From Streptomyces sp. SCL15-4 (GTDB lineage: Bacteria; Actinomycetota; Actinomycetes; Streptomycetales; Streptomycetaceae): DNA of 64,000 nucleotides. The stretch covers positions 806,001 through 870,000 of the forward strand of contig NZ_JAOBTQ010000001.1 of NCBI RefSeq assembly GCF_033366695.1, read 5' to 3'. How positions within the stretch are numbered: the stretch's first letter is position 1; every line of letters starts with the position of its first letter. Both the position numbers and the translations under genes were made by a program. Shown in pieces: positions 1 through 8,821 of the stretch. Below the pieces are notes generated by a model that was not told where the DNA came from, searched no databases, and saw only the letters and a program-made list of their open reading frames with translations.

Positions 1-311
1 CCGATGATCCGGCGCAGTTCGGCCACCGAGTGCCCGACGGCCGTCAGATGGGCGACCGGCCGCAGCGTGGTCTCGGCCGCGATCCGCTTGGTGACCTCGA
101 CGGTGCGCTGCCGGGACGACCCGCCGGCGCCGTAGGTGACGGACACGAACGTCGGGGACAGCGCCTCGATCCGGCGCACCGTCCGCCACAGCCGGTGCAT
201 CCCGGCGTCGGTCCTGGGCGGGAAGAACTCGAAGGAGAAGGACGGTTCGCCCTCCACCAGCAACCGGCGCGGGGAGGGACGCGGGCCAGGGCGCTCGGGC
301 GCGGTCGACAA
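1..311 (-). CDS. metF: Methylenetetrahydrofolate reductase, N-terminal part (runs off window)
   Basis: The first 103 residues of a MetF-type flavoprotein, which reduces 5,10-methylene-THF to 5-methyl-THF, the methyl donor for MetH. The family signature FSFEFFPPR lies about 30 residues in, followed by a typical VSVTYGAGGSSR stretch that forms part of the folate/FAD barrel. I chose the TTG start at 311 because AAAGGAG (319-325) sits 7 nt upstream; no ATG or GTG fits as well. The gene begins 48 bp after the metH stop on the same strand, so it is probably the last known member of the metK-adoK-metH-metF operon. The remainder lies beyond the left edge. Confidence 0.9.
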   Translation of the reverse strand, partial: MSTAPERPGPRPSPRRLLVEGEPSFSFEFFPPRTDAGMHRLWRTVRRIEALSPTFVSVTYGAGGSSRQRTVEVTKRIAAETTLRPVAHLTAVGHSVAELRRII

Positions 312-359
312 AGCGGAACTCCTTTCGCTGTACGGGCGGTTACGGCCATGGGGTCGCCG

Positions 360-3300
360 CTAACGTGCGTTGAAGTACTTCGCTTCGGGGTGGTGGATCA
401 CGATGGCGTCGGTGGACTGTTCGGGGTGGAGCTGGAATTCCTCGGAGAGGTGGACGCCGATGCGTTCGGGCTGGAGGAGGGCGGCGATCTTGGCGCGGTC
501 CTCCAGGTCGGGACAGGCGCCGTAGCCGAGGGAGAACCGGGCGCCGCGGTATTTCAGGGCGAACATGTCCTCGATGCCGGCGGGGTCCTCGCCGGCGAAG
601 CCGAGTTCGGCCCGTACCCGCGCGTGCCAGTACTCCGCCAGTGCCTCCGCCAGCTGCACGGACAGGCCGTGCAGTTCGAGGTAGTCGCGGTAGGCGTTGG
701 CCTGGAACAGTTTCGCGGTCTCCTCGCCGATGCGCGAGCCGACGGTGACGACCTGGAAACCGACGACGTCCCTCTCGCCGGACTCCTGGGGGCGGAAGAA
801 GTCGGCCAGACACAGCCGCCGGCCCCGGCGCTGGCGCGGGAAGGTGAAGCGGGTGCGTTCGTTGCCGTGCTCGTCCAGGATGATCAGGTCGTCGTCCTTG
901 GACACGCACGGGAAGTAGCCGTAGACCACGGCCGCTTCGAGGAGGCTCTCGCTCTGGAGGCGGTCCAGCAGGCCCCGCAGCCGGGGCCGGCCCTCGCTCT
1001 CCACCAGTTCCTCATAGCTCGGGCCCTGCCCGGTGCGGGCCTGCTTCAGCCCCCACTGGCCCTTGAACAGCGCGCCTTCGTCCAGCCAGCTCGCGTACTC
1101 CTTCAGCTGGATGCCCTTGACGATCCGGGTGTCCCAGAACGGCGGGACGGGCACGGGGTTGTCGGTGGCGACGTCGGAGCGGACGGCGCCCTGCCGCGGG
1201 CTCTCCTCGGCTTCGACGACGGCCGTGGCGCGGACCCGGCGGGGGCGCAGTTCGGGGAGTTTCGCGCCGGGGACGCCGCGTTTGACGCCGATGAGGGCGT
1301 CCATCAGGTGCAGGCCCTCGAAGGCGTCGCGGGCGTAGCGGACCTCGCCGTCGTAGATTTCGTGCAGGTCCTGTTCGACGTAGGCGCGGGTCAGTGCGGC
1401 GCCGCCGAGGATGACGGGGAAGCGGGCGGCCAGGTTGCGCTGGTTGAGTTCCTGGAGGTTCTCCTTCATGATCACGGTGGATTTCACCAGCAGGCCGGAC
1501 ATGCCGATGACGTCCGCGCGGTGTTCCTCGGCGGCCTCCAGGATCGCCGAGACCGGCTGCTTGATCCCGAGGTTGACCACGTTGTAGCCGTTGTTGGACA
1601 GGATGATGTCGACCAGGTTCTTGCCGATGTCGTGCACGTCCCCGCGCACGGTGGCCAGCACGATCGTGCCCTTGCCCTCGGCGTCCGACTTCTCCATGTG
1701 CGGCTCCAGATAGGCCACCGCGCTCTTCATCACCTCCGCCGACTGCAGCACGAACGGCAGCTGCATCTGCCCGGAGCCGAACAGCTCACCGACGACCTTC
1801 ATGCCGTCCAGCAGGGTGTCGTTGACGATGTCCAGCGCCGGCCGGTCCTCGAGCGCCGCGTCGAGGTCGGCCTCCAGGCCGTTGCGCTCACCGTCGATGA
1901 TCCGCCGCTTGAGCCGCTCCCGCAGCGGCAGCGCCGCCAGTTCCTCGGCCTTGCCCGCCTTCAGCGACTTCGCCGTGGCACCCTCGAACAGCCGCATCAG
2001 CTTCTGCAGCGGGTCATAGCCCTCCGAGCGGCGGTCGTAGATCAGATCGAGGGCGGTGGTGACCTCCTCCTCGCTGAACCGGGCGATCGGCAGGATCTTG
2101 CTCGCGTGCACGATCGCCGAGTCCAGTCCCGCCTTCACGCACTCGTCCAAAAACACCGAGTTCAGCAGGATCCGCGCGGCCGGGTTCAGGCCGAAGGAGA
2201 TGTTCGACAAGCCCAGCGTGGTCTGCACCGCCGGATGCCGCCGCTTCAGCTCGCGGATCGCCTCGATCGTGGCGACACCGTCCTTGCGGGACTCCTCCTG
2301 GCCCGTGCAGATCGTGAAGGTGAGGGTGTCGATGAGGATGTCCTCCTCGCGGATGCCCCAGTTCCCCGTCAGGTCCGCGATCAGCCGCTCGGCGATTGCG
2401 ACCTTCTTCTGCGGGGTGCGGGCCTGGCCCTCCTCGTCGATGGTCAGCGCGATCAGCGCCGCACCGTGCTCCCGCGCCAGCCCGGCGACCCGGGCGAACC
2501 GCGAGTCCGCCCCGTCGCCGTCCTCGTAGTTCACCGAGTTGATCACCGCACGGCCGCCCAGCCGTTCCAGGCCCGCCCGGATCACCTCCACCTCGGTGGA
2601 GTCCAGCACGACCGGCAGCGTGGAAGCGGTCGCGAAACGGCCCGCCAGCTCCTCCATGTCCGCCACACCGTCACGGCCCACGTAATCCACACACAGATCC
2701 AGCATGTGCGCGCCCTCGCGGATCTGCTCCCGCGCCAGCTCCACACAGTCCTCCCAGCGGCCCTCCAGCATCGCCTCACGGAACTTCTTCGACCCGTTGG
2801 CATTGGTGCGCTCGCCGATGGCCAGGTAGGAGGTGTCCTGACGGAACGGCACCGACTGGTACAGGGAAGCGGCACCGGCCTCGGGACGCGGATCACGCTC
2901 CGGCGGCGTCAGACCCCGCACACGCTCCACGACCCGGCGCAGATGCTCCGGGGTGGTGCCGCAGCAGCCGCCGACGAGGGAAAGGCCGTACTCGCGCACG
3001 AAGGTCTCCTGCGCGTCGGCCAGCTCCGGCGCCGACAGCGGATAATGCGCGCCGTCCTTGCCCAGGACCGGCAGGCCCGCGTTGGGCATGCAGGACAACG
3101 GGACACGCGCGTTGCGGGCCAGGTAGCGCAGGTGCTCGCTCATCTCCGCCGGACCGGTGGCACAGTTCAGCCCGATCATGTCGATACCCAGCGGCTCCAG
3201 CGCGGTCAGCGCCGCACCGATCTCCGACCCCAGCAGCATCGTGCCGGTGGTCTCCACCGTCACGGACACGATCACCGGCAGATCCAGGCCCAGGGCTTGC

Positions 3301-3857
3301 AGACCGCGCCGGGCACCCAGGACGGCCGCCTTGGTCTGGAGGAGATCCTGCGTGGTCTCCACCAGCAGCGCGTCCGCACCACCGGCGAGCAGGCCCTCGG
3401 CGTTGCGCTGGTAGGCATCGCGCAAAGTGGTGTAAGGGGCGTGGCCGAGAGTGGGCAGCTTGGTGCCCGGGCCCATGGAGCCCAGCACCCAGCGCGGCCG
3501 GCCGTCCCGCGCGGTGAACGCGTCGGCGGTCTCACGCGCCACCCGGGCACCCGCCTCCGACAGCTCGTGCACCCGCCCGGCGATGTCGTACTCACCGAGC
3601 GCGGAATGGTTCGCCCCGAAGGTGTTGGTCTCCACGCAGTCCACACCCACGGCGAAGTACGCCTCGTGCACGGAACGGACGATGTCGGGACGGGTGACGT
3701 TCAGGATCTCGTTGCAGCCCTCGAGGTTCTCGAAGTCCTCAAGAGTGGGCTCCTGGGCCTGGAGCATCGTGCCCATGGCTCCATCGGCGACCACCACACG
3801 AGTGGCGAGCGCCTCACGGAGCGCGGACACACGGGCCCGGCTGTCGGTGTCACTCAT
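360..3857 (-). CDS. metH: Cobalamin-dependent methionine synthase
   Basis: A 1165-residue protein of full family length with all four modules in order. The homocysteine-binding barrel (about 1-320) has zinc ligands Cys232 and Cys298/Cys299 in GGCCGTTPEH. The pterin-binding barrel covers about 340-610. The cobalamin cap and Rossmann region (about 640-880) has the axial-ligand motif D740-x-H742-x-x-G745. The C-terminal reactivation domain contains HPEQSTDAIVIHHPEAKYF near the end. It transfers the methyl of 5-methyl-THF through methylcobalamin to homocysteine, giving methionine in the cytosol. The ATG overlaps the adoK stop by 4 bp (ATGA), which indicates translational coupling. Nothing suggests truncation. 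Confidence 0.98.
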   Translation of the reverse strand: MSDTDSRARVSALREALATRVVVADGAMGTMLQAQEPTLEDFENLEGCNEILNVTRPDIVRSVHEAYFAVGVDCVETNTFGANHSALGEYDIAGRVHELSEAGARVARETADAFTARDGRPRWVLGSMGPGTKLPTLGHAPYTTLRDAYQRNAEGLLAGGADALLVETTQDLLQTKAAVLGARRGLQALGLDLPVIVSVTVETTGTMLLGSEIGAALTALEPLGIDMIGLNCATGPAEMSEHLRYLARNARVPLSCMPNAGLPVLGKDGAHYPLSAPELADAQETFVREYGLSLVGGCCGTTPEHLRRVVERVRGLTPPERDPRPEAGAASLYQSVPFRQDTSYLAIGERTNANGSKKFREAMLEGRWEDCVELAREQIREGAHMLDLCVDYVGRDGVADMEELAGRFATASTLPVVLDSTEVEVIRAGLERLGGRAVINSVNYEDGDGADSRFARVAGLAREHGAALIALTIDEEGQARTPQKKVAIAERLIADLTGNWGIREEDILIDTLTFTICTGQEESRKDGVATIEAIRELKRRHPAVQTTLGLSNISFGLNPAARILLNSVFLDECVKAGLDSAIVHASKILPIARFSEEEVTTALDLIYDRRSEGYDPLQKLMRLFEGATAKSLKAGKAEELAALPLRERLKRRIIDGERNGLEADLDAALEDRPALDIVNDTLLDGMKVVGELFGSGQMQLPFVLQSAEVMKSAVAYLEPHMEKSDAEGKGTIVLATVRGDVHDIGKNLVDIILSNNGYNVVNLGIKQPVSAILEAAEEHRADVIGMSGLLVKSTVIMKENLQELNQRNLAARFPVILGGAALTRAYVEQDLHEIYDGEVRYARDAFEGLHLMDALIGVKRGVPGAKLPELRPRRVRATAVVEAEESPRQGAVRSDVATDNPVPVPPFWDTRIVKGIQLKEYASWLDEGALFKGQWGLKQARTGQGPSYEELVESEGRPRLRGLLDRLQSESLLEAAVVYGYFPCVSKDDDLIILDEHGNERTRFTFPRQRRGRRLCLADFFRPQESGERDVVGFQVVTVGSRIGEETAKLFQANAYRDYLELHGLSVQLAEALAEYWHARVRAELGFAGEDPAGIEDMFALKYRGARFSLGYGACPDLEDRAKIAALLQPERIGVHLSEEFQLHPEQSTDAIVIHHPEAKYFNAR

Positions 3858-4837
3858 GCGACGCCTGCCAGGAGGGGCTCCAGTCGGGCGGCGGAGGCCC
3901 GGCCGTAGGTCTGGTCGACGCGGGCGACGAGGTCCGCCGGCACGAGCTTGTACTCCTGGGTGCCGACGGATTCGAGGACGACGGTGGCGAAGGCGCAGCC
4001 GAGTTCGGCCGCGCGCCGGTAGGGCAGTTCCCAGGCGAGGCCGGCCAGGAAGCCGGCGCGGAACGCGTCACCGACACCGGTCGGGTCGGCGATGCGTTCG
4101 GTGGGCACCGCGGCCACGTCCACCCGCTCGGTGTGCCCGGACAGCAGGGTGACGCCGTCGGCGCCGCGGGTGATGACCCAGGTGCCGACCCGGTTCTGCA
4201 CCTCGCGCTCGCTCCAGCCGGTGCGCTCCTGGAGCAGGGCCGCCTCGTACTCGTTGGTGAACAGCCAACGCGCCCCGTGCACCAGCCGTTTGGTCTCCTC
4301 GGTGTCGAGGCGGGCGAGCTGCTGGGAGGGGTCGGCGGCCACGTCGAGGTCGAGGTCGTGCGCCGTCCTGGTGTGCCGCAGCATCGCCTGCGGGTCGTCG
4401 GCGCCGACCAGGACGAGGTCGAGTCCGCCGACGGACTGCCGTACGGCGTCGAGGTCGATGTGCCGGGCCTCGCTCATGGCGCCCGGGTAGAAGGTGGCGA
4501 TCTGGTTCTGGTCGGTGTCGGTGGTGCAGACGAAGCGCGCGGTGTGGTGTTCCCCGCTGATCCGCACGGCAGAGGTGTCCACGCCGGCCGCGCGCAGCCG
4601 CGCGTCGTAGTCGGCGAAGTCGATTCCCGCCGCGCCCACGAGTACGGGGTCGAGTCCGAGCCGGCCGAGGCCGAAGGCGATGTTGGCGGCGACGCCTCCG
4701 GTGCGGATCTCCAGTGCGTCGGCGAGGAAGGAGAGGGAGACGTGGGCGAGTTGGTCCGGGATGAGCTGGTCGGCGAAGCGGCCCGGGAAGGTCATCAGGT
4801 GGTCGGTGGCGATGGACCCCGTGACAGCGATACGCAT
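3854..4837 (-). CDS. adoK: PfkB-family adenosine kinase
   Basis: A 327-residue ribokinase-fold enzyme. Its N-terminus (MRIAVTGSIATDHLM, then FPGRF) closely resembles what I recall of the characterised mycobacterial adenosine kinase AdoK, as do FYPGAMSEAR and AADPSQQLARL in mid-protein. The PfkB signature with anion hole and catalytic base is DPTGVGDAFRAGF, catalytic Asp257. It would phosphorylate the adenosine released when S-adenosylhomocysteine is hydrolysed and so pull the SAM cycle forward. It lies 43 bp after metK and overlaps metH by 4 bp, which fits that role better than ribose or fructose phosphorylation. Sugar specificity is the main alternative. Confidence 0.88.
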   Translation of the reverse strand: MRIAVTGSIATDHLMTFPGRFADQLIPDQLAHVSLSFLADALEIRTGGVAANIAFGLGRLGLDPVLVGAAGIDFADYDARLRAAGVDTSAVRISGEHHTARFVCTTDTDQNQIATFYPGAMSEARHIDLDAVRQSVGGLDLVLVGADDPQAMLRHTRTAHDLDLDVAADPSQQLARLDTEETKRLVHGARWLFTNEYEAALLQERTGWSEREVQNRVGTWVITRGADGVTLLSGHTERVDVAAVPTERIADPTGVGDAFRAGFLAGLAWELPYRRAAELGCAFATVVLESVGTQEYKLVPADLVARVDQTYGRASAARLEPLLAGVA

Positions 4838-4880
4838 CGTTGCTCCTATGGGTTCGAACTTCTCGGCCTGCGACGGTTCC

Positions 4881-6089
4881 TCAGGCGCTCGCGATGTCCT
4901 TGAGCTGCTGTGCGCGGTCGGTGCGCTCCCAGGTGAAGTCGGGCAGTTCGCGGCCGAAGTGGCCGTAGGCGGCCGTCTGGGCGTAGATCGGGCGCAGCAG
5001 GTCGAGGTCCCGGATGATCGCGGCCGGGCGCAGGTCGAAGACCTCGGTGATCGCCTTCTCGATCTTCTCCTGGGGCACCGAGCCGGTGCCGAAGGTCTCG
5101 ACGAACAGGCCGACCGGCGCCGCCTTGCCGATGGCGTAGGCGATCTGGACCTCGCAGCGTTCCGCCAGGCCGGCGGCGACGACGTTCTTGGCGACCCAGC
5201 GCATGGCGTAGGCGGCGGAGCGGTCGACCTTGGAGGGGTCCTTGCCGGAGAAGGCGCCGCCGCCGTGGCGGGCGTAGCCGCCGTAGGTGTCGATGATGAT
5301 CTTGCGGCCGGTCAGGCCCGCGTCGCCCATGGGGCCGCCGACCTCGAACCGGCCGGTCGGGTTCACCAGCAGCCGGTAGCCGTCCGTCTCCAGCTTGATG
5401 CCGTCCTCGGCGAGCTGCTTGAGCGCGTGCTCCACGACGTGCTCGCGGATGTCCGGGGTGAGCAGGGTCTCCAGGTCGATGTCGGCGGCGTGCTGCGTGG
5501 AGACGACCACGGTGTCGAGGCGGACCGGCTTGGAGCCCTGGTACTCGATGGTCACCTGGGTCTTGCCGTCGGGGCGCAGGTAGGGCACGGTGCCGCTCTT
5601 GCGGACGTCCGTCAGCCGACGGGCGAGCCGGTGGGCCAGCTCGATGGGCAGCGGCATCAGGTTGGGGGTCTCGTTGGTGGCGTAGCCGAACATGATGCCC
5701 TGGTCGCCGGCGCCCTGGCGGTCGAGTTCGTCGTCGTCGCCCTCGACCCGCGCCTCGTAGGCGGTGTCGACGCCCTGGGCGATGTCGGGCGACTGCGCGC
5801 CGATGGACACGGAGACACCGCAGGAGGCGCCGTCGAAGCCCTTGGCCGAGGAGTCGTAACCGATGTCGAGGATCTTCTGCCGCACCAGCTGGGCGATGGG
5901 CGCGTAGGCCCCCGTCGTCACCTCCCCGGCGACGTGCACCTGACCGGTGGTGATCAGGGTCTCGACGGCGACCCGGGAGGCGGGGTCCTCGCTCAGCAGC
6001 GCGTCCAGGATCGTGTCGCTGATCTGGTCGGCGATCTTGTCCGGGTGGCCCTCGGTCACCGATTCCGATGTGAACAGACGACGGGACAT
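4881..6089 (-). CDS. metK: S-adenosylmethionine synthetase
   Basis: A 402-residue protein of normal family length that makes SAM from methionine and ATP. Visible signatures are [12 protein letters not shown] at the N-terminus, [12 protein letters not shown] in the central domain and the phosphate-binding loop [19 protein letters not shown]. The start is the ATG at 6089 ([10 protein letters not shown]); the open frame continues far upstream, but the extra translation has no MetK features. It is the first gene of the metK-adoK-metH-metF run. The leader reaches back toward the tandem hairpins at 6348-6439; I could not recognise any known SAM riboswitch there. Confidence 0.98.
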   Translation of the reverse strand: MSRRLFTSESVTEGHPDKIADQISDTILDALLSEDPASRVAVETLITTGQVHVAGEVTTGAYAPIAQLVRQKILDIGYDSSAKGFDGASCGVSVSIGAQSPDIAQGVDTAYEARVEGDDDELDRQGAGDQGIMFGYATNETPNLMPLPIELAHRLARRLTDVRKSGTVPYLRPDGKTQVTIEYQGSKPVRLDTVVVSTQHAADIDLETLLTPDIREHVVEHALKQLAEDGIKLETDGYRLLVNPTGRFEVGGPMGDAGLTGRKIIIDTYGGYARHGGGAFSGKDPSKVDRSAAYAMRWVAKNVVAAGLAERCEVQIAYAIGKAAPVGLFVETFGTGSVPQEKIEKAITEVFDLRPAAIIRDLDLLRPIYAQTAAYGHFGRELPDFTWERTDRAQQLKDIASA

Positions 6090-6511
6090 GACTCTCCAAG
6101 GGGAAGAGGAGGTTTCAGGGGTGCCACGACGCCCATGACAGTACGCAAAACCTCGTACGGCGAGAACGCGCGGACCACAGCCCGGGGAGACTTTGGGAAG
6201 TCCGCGCACCTGCGCCTGTGACGGCACGCGCGTCCGTGCGCGAGCACGTCCGCGCACGGGCAGCGGCCCGGCGCGGCCCGGTCCGCGGCGGGTCTGATGC
6301 CCGCCGCGGGCCGGGTGCGCCGGGCCGCTGCCCGGTGTTGCGGAGAGGGAACCGCTGCCTGGTTCCGATGCGGAGCCGTTGCCTGGTTCCGGGTGGAAGC
6401 CGTTCCCCGGCTTCCGCGCGGGAGCCGGGGAGCGGCTCCGGAGTGGGACCGGACGGCGGGCGGGGAGCCGTGCGGGGGATTTCCGGCCCCCGGGTGCCCG
6501 CCGTCCGGGGT
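6090..6511. other. Intergenic region between MFS gene and metK
   Basis: About 420 bp without a gene, between two minus-strand genes. It contains the hairpin array described separately and otherwise GC-rich sequence without a convincing promoter. Open frames across it are continuations of the metK and MFS frames and lack family similarity. Confidence 0.6.
6348..6439. repeat. Four tandem stem-loops with matching arm changes
   Basis: Four units of about 23-26 bp follow one another, each an inverted repeat with a 7-nt loop. Arms are GGAACC/GGTTCC (6348-6366), GGAGCC/GGTTCC (6372-6390, one mismatch), GGAAGCC/GGCTTCC (6395-6415) and GGAGCC/GGCTCC (6421-6439). Arm sequences vary between units but stay complementary in three of the four. 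The array lies 73 bp downstream of the MFS stop and about 260 bp upstream of metK, both on the minus strand. A terminator for the MFS gene or a structured leader of the metK operon are both possible. Confidence 0.75.
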
Positions 6512-7990
6512 TCAGCGGGCCGCGAGGGCCTCTTCTTCGTCGCCGCCGGGCGCGGGCACGGCGGGGGCCGCCGGCTGCCGCCTCAGGGCGAGCGTGACGA
6601 GCAGGCCGATGACCATGCCCGCCGCGGTGAGCATCACGACCAGGAACTCGCCGTCCGCCTGGGCCGACTTCAGCGCCTGGCCCGCTTTGCCGTCGGTGCC
6701 GATCTCGGCGATGACGGTGAAGATCGCCAGACCGATGGCGTTGCCGATGTTGAGCGCGGTGGAGGCGATGCCGTTCGCCACGCCCTGCTCCTGAGGGGCG
6801 GTGCCGGTGGCGGCGGCGATCCACATCGCGGTCCAGACGATGCCCTGGCCGACGCCGGAGACGATCAGGCCGGGCACCAGCATGGCGTAGCTCGCGTCGG
6901 CGTCGAAGCCGAAGGCGAGGGCGGCCGTGCCGACGATGCCGACGACGAAACCGATGATCAGCGTGGTGCGGGTGCCGATCTTGCTGGCGAACCGCTCGCC
7001 GAGCTGGGTGCCCGTGGCGATCGCGAGCGAGGGGATCAGGAAGCCGAGGCCGGTCTGCAGGGCGCTGTAGCCGTGCACGCTCTGCATCAGGACGGTGAGG
7101 AAGTACGGCAGCACACCGAAGGTCGCCATGTAGAGGAAGGTGACCAGCATGCCCACGGTGAGATTGCGGTTCTTGAACAGCCGGAACGGCATCAGCGGGT
7201 CGGCGCTGCGCGACTCGACCACGGCGAACAGCGCGAGCAGCACGATGGCGAGGACGAACGCGCCGACCACCAGGCCGTCGCCCCAGCCCCGCTCGGGACC
7301 CTCGACGAGCGCGAACACCAGCAGCGTGGAACCGCCGGTGACGGTGAGGGAGCCCGGGAAGTCGAACTTGCGGCGCTCGGTGCGGGCCGGGTCGCGCGGG
7401 ATGACGAACAGGGCGCACAGGGCGACCAGGCCGCCGAAGGGGACGTTGACGAAGAAGACCGACGGCCAGCCGAAGTTCTCCGTCAGCACACCGCCGAGCA
7501 GGGCACCGATGGTCAGACCGCTGGCCCCGGCGCCGCCCCAGACCGCGAGCGCGCGGTTCCGCTTGGGGCCCTCCTCGAAGAGGGTGTTGATCAGCGAGAG
7601 GGTGGACGGCAGCAGCAGGGCACCGGCGATGCCCTGGACGGCGCGGGCCACGACGATGACCTCGGGGCTGGGCGCGAGGCCGCCGGCCAGCGACGACACC
7701 GCGTACATCGAGAGGGCGAGGACGAACATCCGGCGCCTGCCGAGCAGGTCCGCCGCGCGCCCGCCGAACAGCAGGAAGCCGCCCGCGAAGACGACGTAGG
7801 CGCTGACCACCAGCTGCTGGGTCTGGCCGGGGAAGCCCAGTTCCTGGCCGATCTCCGGCAGCGCCACGAACACGATGTTCAGGTCGAGACCGTAGAGCAG
7901 CTGCGCGAGGGCCAGCAGCGTCAGGATCCAGCCCAAGTGGCGTGGGGCGCCGCCCGAGCTTCCTTGGTTCAGCGCTGATGTAGAGGACAT
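6512..7990 (-). CDS. MFS drug-type exporter (DHA2/EmrB-QacA family)
   Basis: A 492-residue membrane protein with about 14 predicted membrane segments, as usual for proton-driven DHA2 efflux pumps. Segment 1 carries [17 protein letters not shown] (the D-x-x-I-V-x-V-A-L-P motif). The loop 2-3 motif is [13 protein letters not shown] and the segment 5 antiporter motif appears as [25 protein letters not shown]. The acidic C-terminal tail (GGDEEEAL) is cytoplasmic. It is divergent from the ArsR gene, so it is probably repressed by that regulator and exports either a toxic compound or the product of the flavin-enzyme cluster next to it. Substrate cannot be told from sequence. Confidence 0.93.
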   Translation of the reverse strand: MSSTSALNQGSSGGAPRHLGWILTLLALAQLLYGLDLNIVFVALPEIGQELGFPGQTQQLVVSAYVVFAGGFLLFGGRAADLLGRRRMFVLALSMYAVSSLAGGLAPSPEVIVVARAVQGIAGALLLPSTLSLINTLFEEGPKRNRALAVWGGAGASGLTIGALLGGVLTENFGWPSVFFVNVPFGGLVALCALFVIPRDPARTERRKFDFPGSLTVTGGSTLLVFALVEGPERGWGDGLVVGAFVLAIVLLALFAVVESRSADPLMPFRLFKNRNLTVGMLVTFLYMATFGVLPYFLTVLMQSVHGYSALQTGLGFLIPSLAIATGTQLGERFASKIGTRTTLIIGFVVGIVGTAALAFGFDADASYAMLVPGLIVSGVGQGIVWTAMWIAAATGTAPQEQGVANGIASTALNIGNAIGLAIFTVIAEIGTDGKAGQALKSAQADGEFLVVMLTAAGMVIGLLVTLALRRQPAAPAVPAPGGDEEEALAAR

Positions 7991-8331
7991 GACAGAAGTG
8001 CCCCTTCTGGATCTGGTGGTGTGGTTCTCGGAGCTTCGGAACGTGTGCTCTCTCGCGGCCCGGAAGCCCGGGGCGGCGCGCCCGGCAGCCCGGACAGCGC
8101 CGCATCGTTACGACTGTTCGTATTCTTACGTACGCTGCTTCGTTCGGCAACCTTAGTACAGTCGAACCATCGCGCCCCCGCAGACCGCCCTGGTCGGGCG
8201 CGGGCGCGCCGAGAGGAGATCCATGCAGACGATCAGCTCCCCGGGGGAGCCGAGGGGGGCGTCGGGTGGGCCGCCCGGTGTCCGGAAAAGACACGAACGA
8301 ACCGCAAGCGCCCAGGTGATGGAAAGTATGA
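7991..8331. promoter_or_regulatory. Divergent promoter region between MFS and ArsR genes
   Basis: About 340 bp holding the outward promoters. It includes a lower-GC island (about 8103-8171) with the separated inverted pair CGACTGT (8111-8117) and ACAGTCG (8158-8164). Between them, TTCGTA (8117-8122) is followed by CTTACGTAC (8125-8133). The same CTTACGTAC recurs in the promoter of the monooxygenase operon at 16930-16938. I infer an operator, most simply for the adjacent ArsR protein. No gene is seen. Confidence 0.5.
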
Positions 8332-8724
8332 ATGTCGCGGTACTGTGGGATTATGAGCCGCCATCCAGACCGCGACCAGATTCGGATCGAAAGCGTGCTG
8401 TCCGCGCTGGGCAGCCCTGTACGACTCGCCGTTGTCCGTGTACTCGACGCGGGCGGGGAGCACAACTGCGGCAGCGTCCTGGGTCTCCTGGGGATCACCG
8501 CCAAGTCCACGATGACGCACCACTGGCGTGTTCTGCGCGAAAGCGGTGTCATCTGGCAGCACCCCTCGGGCAGGGAGAACCTGTTGTCCCTGCGCCGCGA
8601 CGACCTCGACGCGCGCTACCCGGGCCTGCTGGACGCCATCCTGGCGGGAGCCGACGAGGACGAAGCGCTGGAGAAGGCCACGCGTTTGCTGTCCGCCGCC
8701 GGCCGGGGCCGATCCGACACCTGA
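8332..8724 (+). CDS. ArsR-family winged-helix transcriptional regulator
   Basis: A 130-residue small winged-helix protein. The N-terminal half ([20 protein letters not shown]) is the ArsR signature helix pair, and the recognition helix follows in [20 protein letters not shown]. No cysteine pair typical of metal sensors is present (a single Cys occurs in the HNCGSVLG region), so sensing of an organic ligand or a redox signal is more likely than metal binding. I used the ATG at 8332, with GGAAAG 6 nt upstream; the ATG at 8353 is an alternative. It is divergent from the MFS exporter and 97 bp ahead of the flavin monooxygenase, so it probably controls both directions. Confidence 0.88.
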   Translation: MSRYCGIMSRHPDRDQIRIESVLSALGSPVRLAVVRVLDAGGEHNCGSVLGLLGITAKSTMTHHWRVLRESGVIWQHPSGRENLLSLRRDDLDARYPGLLDAILAGADEDEALEKATRLLSAAGRGRSDT

Positions 8725-8821
8725 CCTGCGCATCCGGGACCGGCACGGCCCACGCCTCCCCCACAGCGGGTGCGCAGCACTGCGACCTGTCGTCACTGCC
8801 ACACCTGTGAGGAGCTGCACC

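Noticed and set aside
30..3908. A 1292-codon open frame on the plus strand across metH and metF.
   Set aside because: It is antisense to metH, which has complete domains and motifs; the open frame is an effect of high GC.
6090..6347. SAM or cobalamin riboswitch in the metK leader.
   Set aside because: I could not match the conserved cores of known SAM or B12 riboswitches; a covariance-model search (Infernal with Rfam) would decide.
6090..8552. Long in-frame extension upstream of metK making a 1223-residue protein.
   Set aside because: Only the last 402 residues are MetK; the rest is antiparallel or shifted translation of the MFS gene and intergenic repeats.
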